In this document: positions 1-6,809 of the stretch, piece after piece
How the letters are laid out: each line of letters opens with the position of its first letter
Numbering within the stretch: the stretch's first letter is position 1
DNA from: Clostridia bacterium
GTDB lineage: Bacteria; Bacillota; Clostridia; Oscillospirales; Acutalibacteraceae
Direction: 5' to 3'
DNA length: 10,291 nt
NCBI GenBank assembly: GCA_900766945.1
Contig: CAAFXD010000121.1
Span: forward strand, 1-10,291
The notes under the pieces: generated by a model
The model's input: only the letters and a program-made list of their open reading frames with translations
What the model was told of the DNA's origin: nothing
Databases searched by the model: none
Translations under genes and position numbers: made by a program

Positions 1-585
1 AAGGTGACGGTGGAAGCGTTTTCGGCAATGCCCGGCGCGCCCGTCACGCTGTGCGGTTTTTCGACTTACTCAAAAAAATGCATTTTGTACGGCAGTGACG
101 GCAATGTGCGCGTCTATTCGTCCGAATACCGCGCCGACGGCGACGACAATCAGTTAATTCCGACCAATACAAATCCGCGCGCCAAAATTCAGGTCGCAGA
201 CCCCATTTGTCTGGACGCAAAGCTTTGCCGCCCGTGCGACTGTTGCAACAGCCTGTCCGACAGTTGTATGCCCATTCCGCGCTGTGTGCGCCGTGCGTTC
301 TCGGAGGATTTCCCCGAGGACTTCGGGACTGCTATGCGTGAAAACAAGGTTGTGGCAGTGACCATCGGGATTTTCACGATTATTCAGTTGGAGCGCGATG
401 TGCAAATGCTCATTCCCGCGTATGATTTCTGTATTCCGCAGAAAGAGTGCAGTTGTGATACCGATGACCCGTGCGAAACCTTCCGCAAAATTCAGTTCCC
501 CGTGGACGCTTTCTTCCCGCCGCATGACCAAAAGAACGGCTGTTGCAAAACCGCCGAGCCGTTCTGCACCTCCTGCGGGGAGTAA
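1..585 (+). CDS. Cysteine-rich protein of unknown function (5' end probably cut by window edge)
   Basis: I do not recognise this family. The frame is open from the first base of the window; the first possible start is a GTG at position 4, but no ribosome binding site can be seen, so the true start may lie upstream. From that GTG it has 193 residues, 17 of them cysteine, grouped in three clusters: a central one around residues 69-93 with a CRPCDCC run, a second at about 142-156 with ECSCDTDDPC, and a C-terminal tail with GCC and CTSCGE. Between the clusters is a predicted beta/hydrophobic stretch (VVAVTIGIFTIIQLERD) that is soluble-looking rather than a clear membrane span. No signal peptide is visible. 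The cysteine spacing could suit metal binding or disulfide cross-linking, as in structural coat-like proteins, but that is only a possibility. It is followed by its own terminator and so is not in one transcription unit with the downstream protease. Confidence 0.7.
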   Translation, partial: KVTVEAFSAMPGAPVTLCGFSTYSKKCILYGSDGNVRVYSSEYRADGDDNQLIPTNTNPRAKIQVADPICLDAKLCRPCDCCNSLSDSCMPIPRCVRRAFSEDFPEDFGTAMRENKVVAVTIGIFTIIQLERDVQMLIPAYDFCIPQKECSCDTDDPCETFRKIQFPVDAFFPPHDQKNGCCKTAEPFCTSCGE

Positions 586-610
586 ACCGATTTTTCAAAA
601 AAGCAACAGG

Positions 611-652
611 ACGCACAGCGGTGTGCTATTCGCGCGCCGTTGTGCGTTTTTT
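611..652 (+). terminator. Rho-independent terminator after the cysteine-rich gene
   Basis: An 11-bp stem is formed by ACGCACAGCGG (611-621) and CCGTTGTGCGT (637-647), with one G-U pair, a 15-nt loop and a run of six T (647-652). It lies 25 bases after the stop codon of the cysteine-rich gene and directly before the promoter of the protease gene, so it separates the two transcription units. Confidence 0.8.
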
Positions 653-653
653 G

Positions 654-682
654 TTGACGGGCGGCGGGTTGTTTGCTATACT
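654..682 (+). promoter_or_regulatory. Sigma-A-type extended -10 promoter of the dockerin subtilase
   Basis: The -35 box is TTGACG (654-659) and the -10 box is TATACT (677-682), with the optimal 17-bp spacer and a TGC directly before the -10 box (extended -10). The predicted transcript starts near 689, leaving an untranslated leader of about 70 nt in which I see no riboswitch or strong hairpin. Confidence 0.7.
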
Positions 683-747
683 GAATCTATACAGAATAAA
701 ATTTAGCGGAAAACAGTCTAAAATAATCACAGGGAAAAAGGGTTGCT

Positions 748-752
748 GGAGG
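748..752 (+). promoter_or_regulatory. Ribosome binding site of the dockerin subtilase
   Basis: GGAGG, within TGGAGGAA, sits 7 nt before the ATG at 760. It fixes that ATG as the start, and the signal peptide begins exactly there. Confidence 0.85.
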
Positions 753-759
753 AATTACG

Positions 760-3700
760 ATGAAAAAATGGCTGAGCATATTGCTGTGTGCAATGTTTTT
801 GCTGTCTTCGGTTTCCATCGGCGTGTCTGCGTTGCCTGAAACGGCGCGGGAATTGTCTTTTGACGCCTTTGCCGAACAAACCACCGCGTTGATTCGGGAC
901 GCCGCTGTTTGTGTGCAACCGCAGGGCGGCACATACAGCGCGGCCAAGCGGTTTTCAAATGTCGCAGGCTCAAATTATTCGGAAGCGGATTTTGAAACGG
1001 CGCGGCTGATTGTCTGCTCCGAAAAACGGACGCTGGACACGCTCGGGGCAGTCAACTATGTTTCGGGCTTTGATGATTTACATATTTTGCAGTATGAAAC
1101 CCCTGCGGCGGCACAGTCGGCATATGCCTATTATGCAAAACAGGCGTATGTAGACTATGTTGAGCCTGACCGCGTGCGGTCGTTAGAGGAAACCACAGAG
1201 CCTGCGTCTGTCGATTTGACGCCGCAAGCGGCAACGGAAGAAGAAATCGGGCAAAAACTGCAAGCCACACGCACAGCCATTGGGGCGGATATTTTGCAGG
1301 CGCGTCTTGCGGAAAATCAAATCACCTACACAAAAACCGTTACCGTTGCCGTTATTGACACGGGCGTGGAGTCCGAGCACCCGCTGTTAAAGGGCAGGGT
1401 GGTTGCCACCGGCAAAAACTTTTCAAGTGATAAGGTCGGCGATTCCTCAGAGGATAATAACGGGCACGGCACGCATGTGGCGGGCATTATTGTAACCAAT
1501 ACACTTGACAATGTAGTCATTCAGCCGTATAAAGTGCTGAACGCACGCGGTGAGGGTACAGATTCGCAAATTATGCTGGGCATTTATGCAGCCGTCGAAG
1601 ATGGCGTGCAGGTCATCAATATGAGCCTCGGCGGTTACGGATATTCGCAAACGGTACATAAAGCCATAAAATCGGCTGATCAGTCGGGGGTTATCCCCGT
1701 TGTGTCGGCAGGCAATGAATCGCTGAATTTAGATAATTACTACTGTTCACCTGCCTCGTTCCCGGAATGTATCACGGTAATGTCGCACAGCGCATATAAA
1801 AATCTTTCCAATTTTTCAAACTATGGTTCGGCTTGCGATGTTGCCGCACCCGGCGAAAATATTTACAGTTCCTATTACGGCGGGCTATATAAAACGTTTT
1901 CCGGCACCTCTATGGCCGCGCCGTTCGTCTCGGCGGCTGTTACCTATATTCTATTGCAAGACCCGAACGCAACGAAGGAAATGATATGCGCCGAATTGCA
2001 AAAGTATGCTACACCGATGATGTCGGAAAAAAAGACAGTTCAAAATCCGGTTTGTGTAAATCTTTCGCTGTATTTGCGCGATGCGCAACAAGTTTCGCCT
2101 TTGGAGCCGAGCGTTGCACCGGGCACATTTACGCAGACAGGTCTGCTAACACTGACTTGTGCCGATGCATCGGCTACGATTTATTATCGCGATCAGGTGA
2201 CAACCGGTGGGAAATGGACGAAATATACAGCGCCGATTTCCTTGAAATTCAGTACGGTTGTAGATGCTTTTGCCTATTGCGACGGAAAACTTGCAAGCGA
2301 ACCGTTCCATGCGGAGTATACACGGCTTTTCTTAAATGAAGAGGACAAATATACCATTACAGACGACGGCGTGATTACGGAATACATCGGTACAGATACG
2401 GAAATTGTCGTGCCCGAGACCGTTCGCGGTATACCCGTGCGTGAAATCGGCGATAAGGTGTTCTGGCAAAAGCGCATTTGCGGTATCGTTTTGCCGGACA
2501 CGGTGACGGTAATCGGAGAAGAAGCATTTTTCAGGTGCTATTCCTTGCGGTATGTAAAAGCCGATGCGCTTACGGAAATAAAACAATATGCATTTTTTGA
2601 ATGTAAAAATTTGGGCAGTATAGAAAGTTCCGCGTTAAAAATCATCGGTGTCTCCGCATTTGCAAGTTGCATAAAACTCAATGAAATTGATTTCTCAAAA
2701 GTTGAAACGATAGGTGCTACGGCGTTTTCGCAAACAGAGGCAATTTCTGCCGTAATCGCACCTGCTTTGCGCGCGGTAGGAGAAAAAGCGTTTTACAAGT
2801 CGGGCATTACTTTGTTGGATTGCGAAACAATTAAAACAATTGGCAAAGAGGCTTTTTCTTACTGTGAAAATTTGGAAAGCGTCCATTTGCCTGCGGTTAC
2901 GCAAATTCAGCGCAAAGCTTTTGCACGGGCACACACATTAACTTCATTTTATGCCCCGAGCTTGAAAACTGTAAATGCATATGCTTTTGATGGTTGCCGC
3001 GCAATGAAGAAATTTACATTTGCAGAATTGGAACAGGCTGATGAATACGCATTCTCTTTCTGTACTTCTTTGACTGAGTTTGAAGCGCCGAAGCTGCAAT
3101 CTCTGGGGGCGGATGCGTTTTCGATGTGTGAATCATTGGCATATATTATGTTGCCGAGTTTAACCTACGCCGGCAAAGATGCGTTTTCTACAGCCCGTAT
3201 TCTTACAGAATTGTGTTTGCCGGCGATGAAGGATGTGCCGAGTGATTTGTTTGTCTCCGGAAGTGTGAGACTGCTTGTGTTAGACAATGCCGTTACCATT
3301 AGTAGTTTACCGAAAAACTTCAATGTCGCAGTTCCCGCAAGTGCAAAAGTATTTGTGACGCAGAATATGGCGGTAAACATTTACGGTACAAGCGGCACGT
3401 CCGGCGCGATTTGGGCGGCATTGCATACAAACAGCAATTTTGTGCCGATTTCACAGGATACGGCAATTATTGAGGATGTGCCGGCAGAATACACAGACGC
3501 AAGCCAAACCCTTTGTGCGTTGGTGGTCGGGTTTAACCGCACTTATCAATGGTACGCCAATACCGAGCCGCGCAATACCGGCGGTACCGCGATTGCGGGT
3601 GCGACCGCGCGGAATTTTGACCCGTTGCAATATGATCCCGCGCCGTATTATTATTGTGTTGTGCGAAGCCAAGACGGCAATCGCACACCTGTATATATCC

Positions 3701-4119
3701 GCACCGGGGTAACCGCGAATAAGACTTTGCCGGCGGACTATTCCCGCATTACGGCGGCAAAAGCCAAAATCCCCAAGCATTTGGAGTATTATTCTGCGGA
3801 GACCGTTGCCGAATTGCAAGATGTTTTGGACAGCATCAACTACACTTTACCGCTTTCCCGTCAGGAGGAAGTGGATGCATATGCCGATGCTTTGGAACAG
3901 GCACTTGCAGGGCTGTATGCGTTGTTTTTGGTCGGGGACATCAATCAAGACGGCAAGGTGAATGCCGTGGACGCTCGCTGGGCGTTGCAGTATGCCTCCG
4001 GTGTGCGCACATTTGACAACGACCAATGCAAAGCCGCCGATGTGAATGATGACGAAAAAATCAATGCCGTAGACGCCCGCTGGATTTTACAGGCGGCGTC
4101 CGGTACAAGGGTGTTATAA
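760..4119 (+). CDS. Secreted subtilisin-like serine protease with BspA-type leucine-rich repeats and C-terminal type I dockerin
   Basis: This 1119-residue protein is predicted to be an extracellular serine endopeptidase that attaches to a cohesin-bearing scaffold. Residues 1-24 form a signal peptide (KK, hydrophobic core, VSA cleavage site). Residues about 80-140 resemble an inhibitor I9 propeptide. The S8 catalytic domain (about 190-440) has an intact triad: D200 in VAVIDTG, H236 in NGHGTHVAG and S384 in GTSMAAP, with oxyanion N319 in SAGN. Residues about 447-520 resemble the chitobiase C-terminal (CHB_HEX_C) beta domain. Residues about 528-870 hold roughly twelve LRR_5 (BspA-type) repeats, each with an AF core (for example EEAFFRC, KEAFSYC). 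An Ig-like region (about 895-987) and a short helical, FIVAR-like region (about 990-1056) follow. The dockerin (1058-1119) has two calcium loops: D1060/N1062/D1064/N1068/D1071 and D1094/N1096/D1098/N1102/D1105. It is transcribed alone from its own promoter to its own terminator. The domains are clear; the substrate, the scaffold partner and the ligand of the repeats are not known from the sequence. Confidence 0.95.
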   Translation: MKKWLSILLCAMFLLSSVSIGVSALPETARELSFDAFAEQTTALIRDAAVCVQPQGGTYSAAKRFSNVAGSNYSEADFETARLIVCSEKRTLDTLGAVNYVSGFDDLHILQYETPAAAQSAYAYYAKQAYVDYVEPDRVRSLEETTEPASVDLTPQAATEEEIGQKLQATRTAIGADILQARLAENQITYTKTVTVAVIDTGVESEHPLLKGRVVATGKNFSSDKVGDSSEDNNGHGTHVAGIIVTNTLDNVVIQPYKVLNARGEGTDSQIMLGIYAAVEDGVQVINMSLGGYGYSQTVHKAIKSADQSGVIPVVSAGNESLNLDNYYCSPASFPECITVMSHSAYKNLSNFSNYGSACDVAAPGENIYSSYYGGLYKTFSGTSMAAPFVSAAVTYILLQDPNATKEMICAELQKYATPMMSEKKTVQNPVCVNLSLYLRDAQQVSPLEPSVAPGTFTQTGLLTLTCADASATIYYRDQVTTGGKWTKYTAPISLKFSTVVDAFAYCDGKLASEPFHAEYTRLFLNEEDKYTITDDGVITEYIGTDTEIVVPETVRGIPVREIGDKVFWQKRICGIVLPDTVTVIGEEAFFRCYSLRYVKADALTEIKQYAFFECKNLGSIESSALKIIGVSAFASCIKLNEIDFSKVETIGATAFSQTEAISAVIAPALRAVGEKAFYKSGITLLDCETIKTIGKEAFSYCENLESVHLPAVTQIQRKAFARAHTLTSFYAPSLKTVNAYAFDGCRAMKKFTFAELEQADEYAFSFCTSLTEFEAPKLQSLGADAFSMCESLAYIMLPSLTYAGKDAFSTARILTELCLPAMKDVPSDLFVSGSVRLLVLDNAVTISSLPKNFNVAVPASAKVFVTQNMAVNIYGTSGTSGAIWAALHTNSNFVPISQDTAIIEDVPAEYTDASQTLCALVVGFNRTYQWYANTEPRNTGGTAIAGATARNFDPLQYDPAPYYYCVVRSQDGNRTPVYIRTGVTANKTLPADYSRITAAKAKIPKHLEYYSAETVAELQDVLDSINYTLPLSRQEEVDAYADALEQALAGLYALFLVGDINQDGKVNAVDARWALQYASGVRTFDNDQCKAADVNDDEKINAVDARWILQAASGTRVL
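2341..3370 (+). repeat. BspA-type leucine-rich repeat array inside the subtilase
   Basis: About twelve degenerate units of roughly 22-23 residues encode the pattern IG-x-x-AF-x-x-C-x-x-L-x-x-(I/V)-x-x-P-x-(L/V). Clear unit cores are EEAFFRC, QYAFFEC, VSAFASC, ATAFSQT, EKAFYKS, KEAFSYC, RKAFARA, AYAFDGC, EYAFSFC, ADAFSMC and KDAFSTA. Repeats of this kind occur in surface and secreted proteins of gut and oral bacteria and usually mediate binding. The DNA repeats have diverged, so the array is recognisable at protein level only, and the segment is visibly richer in A and T than the flanking catalytic and dockerin segments. Confidence 0.85.
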
Positions 4120-4134
4120 GACGCGCAACCGCGC

Positions 4135-4169
4135 AAAAAACAGGGTAGCCGAGGCTACCCTGTTTTTTT
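4135..4169. terminator. Bidirectional rho-independent terminator between the subtilase and citrate synthase genes
   Basis: A perfect 10-bp stem CAGGGTAGCC (4141-4150) / GGCTACCCTG (4153-4162) is preceded by six A (4135-4140) and followed by seven T (4163-4169), so a U tract is produced on either strand. It lies between the convergent stop codons of the subtilase (4117-4119) and the citrate synthase (4177-4179) and should terminate both. Confidence 0.92.
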
Positions 4170-4176
4170 ATCGTGT

Positions 4177-5541
4177 TTATCTTTCCGCAATCGGGCTGTA
4201 TGCTTGTTTGTCAGACACACTCTTATAGGCGGGACGAATGATTTTGTCTACATTGTTGAGTTCTTCCAACATATGCGCGCTCCAACCGACAACCCGCGCC
4301 ATGGCGAAAATCGGCGTATACAGTTCCAACGGAATATCGAGCATACTGTATACAAACCCGCTGTAAAAATCCACATTGGGGCTGACGCCCTTGTATATCT
4401 TGCGGCGCTCGGCAATCACCTGCGGGGCAAGGCGGTCAATCATACTGTATAGCGCGAAATCCTCGTCGCGTCCTTTTTCGTGCGCCAATTTTTCCACAAA
4501 GCCCTTAAAGACCTCTGCGCGCGGGTCGGAAATGGAGTACACCGCGTGCCCCATACCGTAAATCAAGCCCTTTTTGTCAAACGCTTCACGCGAAAGGAGT
4601 TTTTCGAGATAATCGCGTACCGCGTCCGCATCCGAAGTGTCGCGCACATGTTTTTTCAGGTCGTTCATCATTTCCACAACCTTGATATTCGCGCCGCCGT
4701 GCTTCGGCCCTTTTAAAGAGCAAAGCGCCGCCGCCATCACGGAATAGGTGTCTGAGCCGGAGGACGCGACCACATGCGTGGTAAACGACGAGTTATTCCC
4801 GCCGCCGTGCTCCATATGGAGTATCAGCGCAATATCCAACACCTGCGCTTCCAGGGCAGTATACTTCTTGTCCGGCCGCAGCATACGCAAAATATTCTCT
4901 GCCGCCGACAACTTCGGGTCGGGACGGTGAATATACAAACTGTCGTTGCGCACATAGTGGTTATATGCCTGATAGCCGTATACCGACAGCATCGGGAAAC
5001 GGCTGATGAGCGACAGGCATTGCCGCAGAACATTTTCAGGATGCATATCCGACGGGTTGCTGTCATACGCTGAAAGCGTTAAAACACTGCGGGTCAGGGA
5101 ATTCATAATATCTTTGCTCGGCGCCTTCATCACGACATCGCGTACAAAATTGGTCGGCAGGCATCGAAGCGCCGCCATAATTCCGCAGTATTCTTCGAGT
5201 TCCTGCGCACTTGGCAAATGCCCAAACAGCAACAGAAAAGAGGCTTCCTCAAACCCAAAGCGATTTTCGGCGATACAGCCGGCGACAAGGTCGGTGACAT
5301 TGATGCCGCGGTAGCGAAGTTCCCCGGGGCACGGCTCTTTGCCGTTTTCGGTTTCGTTGTAGGATTTGATGGTGGAAATCGTCGTCAGCCCTGCCAAAAC
5401 ACCTGTGCCGCTTTTGTCGCGCAAGCCGCGTTTGACATTGTATTGCTCATAAAGTGCGGGGTCAATCCGGCTGCAAGCAATATTTTCAGCCGCCATACGG
5501 TCGGCGTAATCGGTAATATCGGATTTGTGTACTTTTTTCAC
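4177..5541 (-). CDS. gltA: Citrate synthase
   Basis: This 454-residue enzyme condenses oxaloacetate and acetyl-CoA to citrate and CoA in the cytoplasm, the entry step of the oxidative branch of the citric acid cycle, which feeds 2-oxoglutarate and glutamate synthesis in anaerobes. The family residues are present: H245 in MEHGGGNNS (oxaloacetate site), catalytic H281 in GPKHGGAN, H332 in GMGHAVYSISDPRAE and D391 in PNVDFYSG. The N-terminal part has the usual LRYRGINVTDL motif. It is longer than the short bacterial citrate synthases, with extra N-terminal sequence. The start is a GTG at 5541-5539, chosen because AAAGGAGG (5557-5550) lies 8 nt upstream and no better start follows closely. No other citric acid cycle gene is adjacent; the neighbour across the divergent promoter region is a MarR regulator. 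A 2-methylcitrate synthase activity cannot be excluded from sequence, but no propionate gene is nearby. Confidence 0.95.
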   Translation of the reverse strand: MKKVHKSDITDYADRMAAENIACSRIDPALYEQYNVKRGLRDKSGTGVLAGLTTISTIKSYNETENGKEPCPGELRYRGINVTDLVAGCIAENRFGFEEASFLLLFGHLPSAQELEEYCGIMAALRCLPTNFVRDVVMKAPSKDIMNSLTRSVLTLSAYDSNPSDMHPENVLRQCLSLISRFPMLSVYGYQAYNHYVRNDSLYIHRPDPKLSAAENILRMLRPDKKYTALEAQVLDIALILHMEHGGGNNSSFTTHVVASSGSDTYSVMAAALCSLKGPKHGGANIKVVEMMNDLKKHVRDTSDADAVRDYLEKLLSREAFDKKGLIYGMGHAVYSISDPRAEVFKGFVEKLAHEKGRDEDFALYSMIDRLAPQVIAERRKIYKGVSPNVDFYSGFVYSMLDIPLELYTPIFAMARVVGWSAHMLEELNNVDKIIRPAYKSVSDKQAYSPIAER

Positions 5542-5549
5542 TACGGTAG

Positions 5550-5557
5550 CCTCCTTT
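5550..5557 (-). promoter_or_regulatory. Ribosome binding site deciding the GTG start of citrate synthase
   Basis: On the minus strand AAAGGAGG is 8 nt before the GTG at 5541. No ATG lies at comparable spacing, so the non-ATG start is well supported. Confidence 0.85.
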
Positions 5558-5583
5558 AATACGAAAAATTTTCCAACATACTT

Positions 5584-5613
5584 ATTATATAGATACAGAT
5601 TTTACCGTGTCAA
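5584..5613 (-). promoter_or_regulatory. Promoter of citrate synthase
   Basis: On the minus strand the consensus -35 box TTGACA (5613-5608) and consensus -10 box TATAAT (5589-5584) are separated by 18 bp. Transcription would begin near 5577, about 36 nt before the GTG start. Both boxes match the sigma-A consensus exactly; the spacer is one base longer than ideal. Confidence 0.75.
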
Positions 5614-5620
5614 CCGAAAA

Positions 5621-5634
5621 TTTGTAAACAAAAT
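5621..5634. promoter_or_regulatory. Candidate MarR operator 1 (upstream of the citrate synthase -35 box)
   Basis: TTTGTAAACAAAAT contains the inverted arms TTTGT and ACAAA around two bases. It is identical to the second site at 5650-5663 except for those two central bases. It lies 7 bp beyond the -35 box of the citrate synthase promoter, where a bound dimer could affect polymerase. Binding by the adjacent MarR protein is inferred. Confidence 0.5.
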
Positions 5635-5649
5635 ATTAACTATCATATT

Positions 5650-5663
5650 TTTGTTGACAAAAT
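5650..5663. promoter_or_regulatory. Candidate MarR operator 2 (overlaps the marR -35 box)
   Basis: TTTGTTGACAAAAT contains the inverted arms TTTGT and ACAAA (extended to TTTTGT/ACAAAA from 5649). It contains the TTGACA -35 box of the marR promoter, so a bound repressor would block that promoter, as in typical MarR autoregulation. The centre lies 29 bp from the centre of site 1. Confidence 0.55.
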
Positions 5664-5683
5664 TCGTGCTTGTGTTGTATATT
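5654..5683 (+). promoter_or_regulatory. Promoter of the marR-family gene
   Basis: The -35 box is TTGACA (5654-5659) and the best -10 box is TATATT (5678-5683) with an 18-bp spacer; TGTATA (5676-5681) is an alternative with 16 bp. The start site would fall near 5690, about 24 nt before the ATG. Confidence 0.65.
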
Positions 5684-5713
5684 TAAGAAAAAACAAAACA
5701 GGAAGCGATAGCA

Positions 5714-6151
5714 ATGCCCGAAGCGGTTTCCAAAGAAGTCGGCAATATGCTGACAGAGTTGATTTTTCGATTTTACAGCGCACTGCAACACCACCCTGCG
5801 TCTATGGTAGGTCCGAAAATTCATACCCACGGCTTTCATATTTTGTATTTGCTCGAACGCGCGCACGACAAACGCTTGCCGATGAGTTTTTTGCTGACGG
5901 AACTGCAAATGACCAAACAGCAAATGTCCAAGCTTATCAATGAATTGGAGGAACTGGAATTTATTGAGCGTGTGCGTACGGGCAATGACCGCCGCAATGT
6001 GTTTATTCGTTTGACCGCGCACGGCAGTACCTACTTCCGTTCTTGCGCGGCGGCGGTATCCGATGCGATTGCCGACGCCTTTCAAAAACAGCCGATAGAG
6101 AAAACAGAATTGGTGTACAGCTTGCTGTTGCAGTTAATGGAAGAAAAATAG
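5714..6151 (+). CDS. MarR-family winged-helix transcriptional regulator
   Basis: This 145-residue cytoplasmic DNA-binding protein has the usual MarR length and layout. N-terminal and C-terminal helices (about 1-30 and 108-143) would form the dimer interface. A winged helix-turn-helix spans about 40-102, with the recognition helix around MTKQQMSKLINELEELEF (66-83) and a wing with the conserved D92-R93-R94 (TGNDRRNVFIRLT). AGGAAG at about 5700-5705 precedes the ATG by 8 nt. The gene is divergent from citrate synthase, and paired palindromes lie in the shared promoter region, so it probably represses itself and may control citrate synthase. The ligand cannot be told from sequence; three of its cysteine-poor helices give no hint of redox sensing (a single cysteine, C111). 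Confidence 0.92.
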   Translation: MPEAVSKEVGNMLTELIFRFYSALQHHPASMVGPKIHTHGFHILYLLERAHDKRLPMSFLLTELQMTKQQMSKLINELEELEFIERVRTGNDRRNVFIRLTAHGSTYFRSCAAAVSDAIADAFQKQPIEKTELVYSLLLQLMEEK

Positions 6152-6174
6152 AATACGGAATGTATTGTGTAAAT

Positions 6175-6201
6175 AAAGGGCAGGAAATATTCCTGCCCTT
6201 T
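6175..6201. terminator. Hairpin terminator between marR and rnmV
   Basis: A perfect 12-bp stem AAAGGGCAGGAA (6175-6186) / TTCCTGCCCTTT (6190-6201) has a 3-nt ATA loop. T-rich sequence follows on both strands, interrupted in each case. It lies between the convergent stops of marR (6151) and rnmV (6208) and probably terminates both. Confidence 0.75.
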
Positions 6202-6207
6202 GGTTTA

Positions 6208-6807
6208 TTATTTGTTTTGTATGCTTTGCACCGCGCGTTTGTAGTCATCATAACTCAAAAAGGTGTTGAGAATTTTGAGCATGGCGTTTGCCGATAACCG
6301 TTCGGGTAAATCCAGCGTCTTTAACAGCGCTTTGCGCTTTGCGGCGCTGTCGGGGCGCCCGGAAAGCCCGTCCTCGTAAAAATCGGTTTTGGTTACCTGT
6401 CGGCGGGGGGCGGGGGGTGCGTCGGTTTGCGTGCACAGTACACCCGCTTTTTCGAGGGCATCTAAAATGCGCGCGGTGTCTATGCCCTCCACGCCGAGCT
6501 TGCCCTCTTTGGAGGGGGCGGCTTTGCGCTTTTCCTTGCCGAACACATCGGGGATATAGACATTGGTGATTTGTTCGGGCGGCACAATGCCGCCCAAAAA
6601 CGAACGAATGACAAAGCCCGCCGAATCGCTGTCCGTCAGCACGACAATACCGCGCTCTTGCGCCAACCGGCGAATGAGCCGCTGTTTTTCCTTGTCCTTG
6701 AACACGCCGAAGCCGTCCGTGGTGAGAATCACTGCGTCCAAAAGGTTTTCCAATTTGATTTTATCGTATTTGCCCTCTACAATGACGGCTTGCTGTAAGG
6801 TAATCAT
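6208..6807 (-). CDS. rnmV: Ribonuclease M5 (5S rRNA maturation)
   Basis: RNase M5 is the Toprim-family endonuclease that cuts the 5S rRNA precursor to its mature ends in low-GC Gram-positive bacteria. The 199-residue protein has the Toprim motifs VEGKYD (E11 in residues 10-15) and TDSDSAG (D59 and D61 in residues 58-64), followed by the GGI-x-PPEQI-TNVY-IPD region and a C-terminal DUF4093-like part; its length fits the family. The ATG is 2 nt after the holA stop, and only a weak GCGAG-like site precedes it, so translation is probably coupled to holA. In many Firmicutes rnmV sits beside ksgA; here it closes a comEC-holA operon. No 5S gene is in the window. Confidence 0.93.
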   Translation of the reverse strand: MITLQQAVIVEGKYDKIKLENLLDAVILTTDGFGVFKDKEKQRLIRRLAQERGIVVLTDSDSAGFVIRSFLGGIVPPEQITNVYIPDVFGKEKRKAAPSKEGKLGVEGIDTARILDALEKAGVLCTQTDAPPAPRRQVTKTDFYEDGLSGRPDSAAKRKALLKTLDLPERLSANAMLKILNTFLSYDDYKRAVQSIQNK

Positions 6808-6809
6808 GT

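Noticed and set aside
586..759. Riboswitch or regulatory leader before the subtilase
   Set aside because: The only hairpin is the terminator of the upstream gene, and it lies before the promoter; the 70-nt leader shows no structure.
760..831. Lipoprotein signal (LSILLC) in the subtilase
   Set aside because: The residues before the cysteine do not form a lipobox, since small residues are needed at -1, and a normal VSA cleavage site follows.
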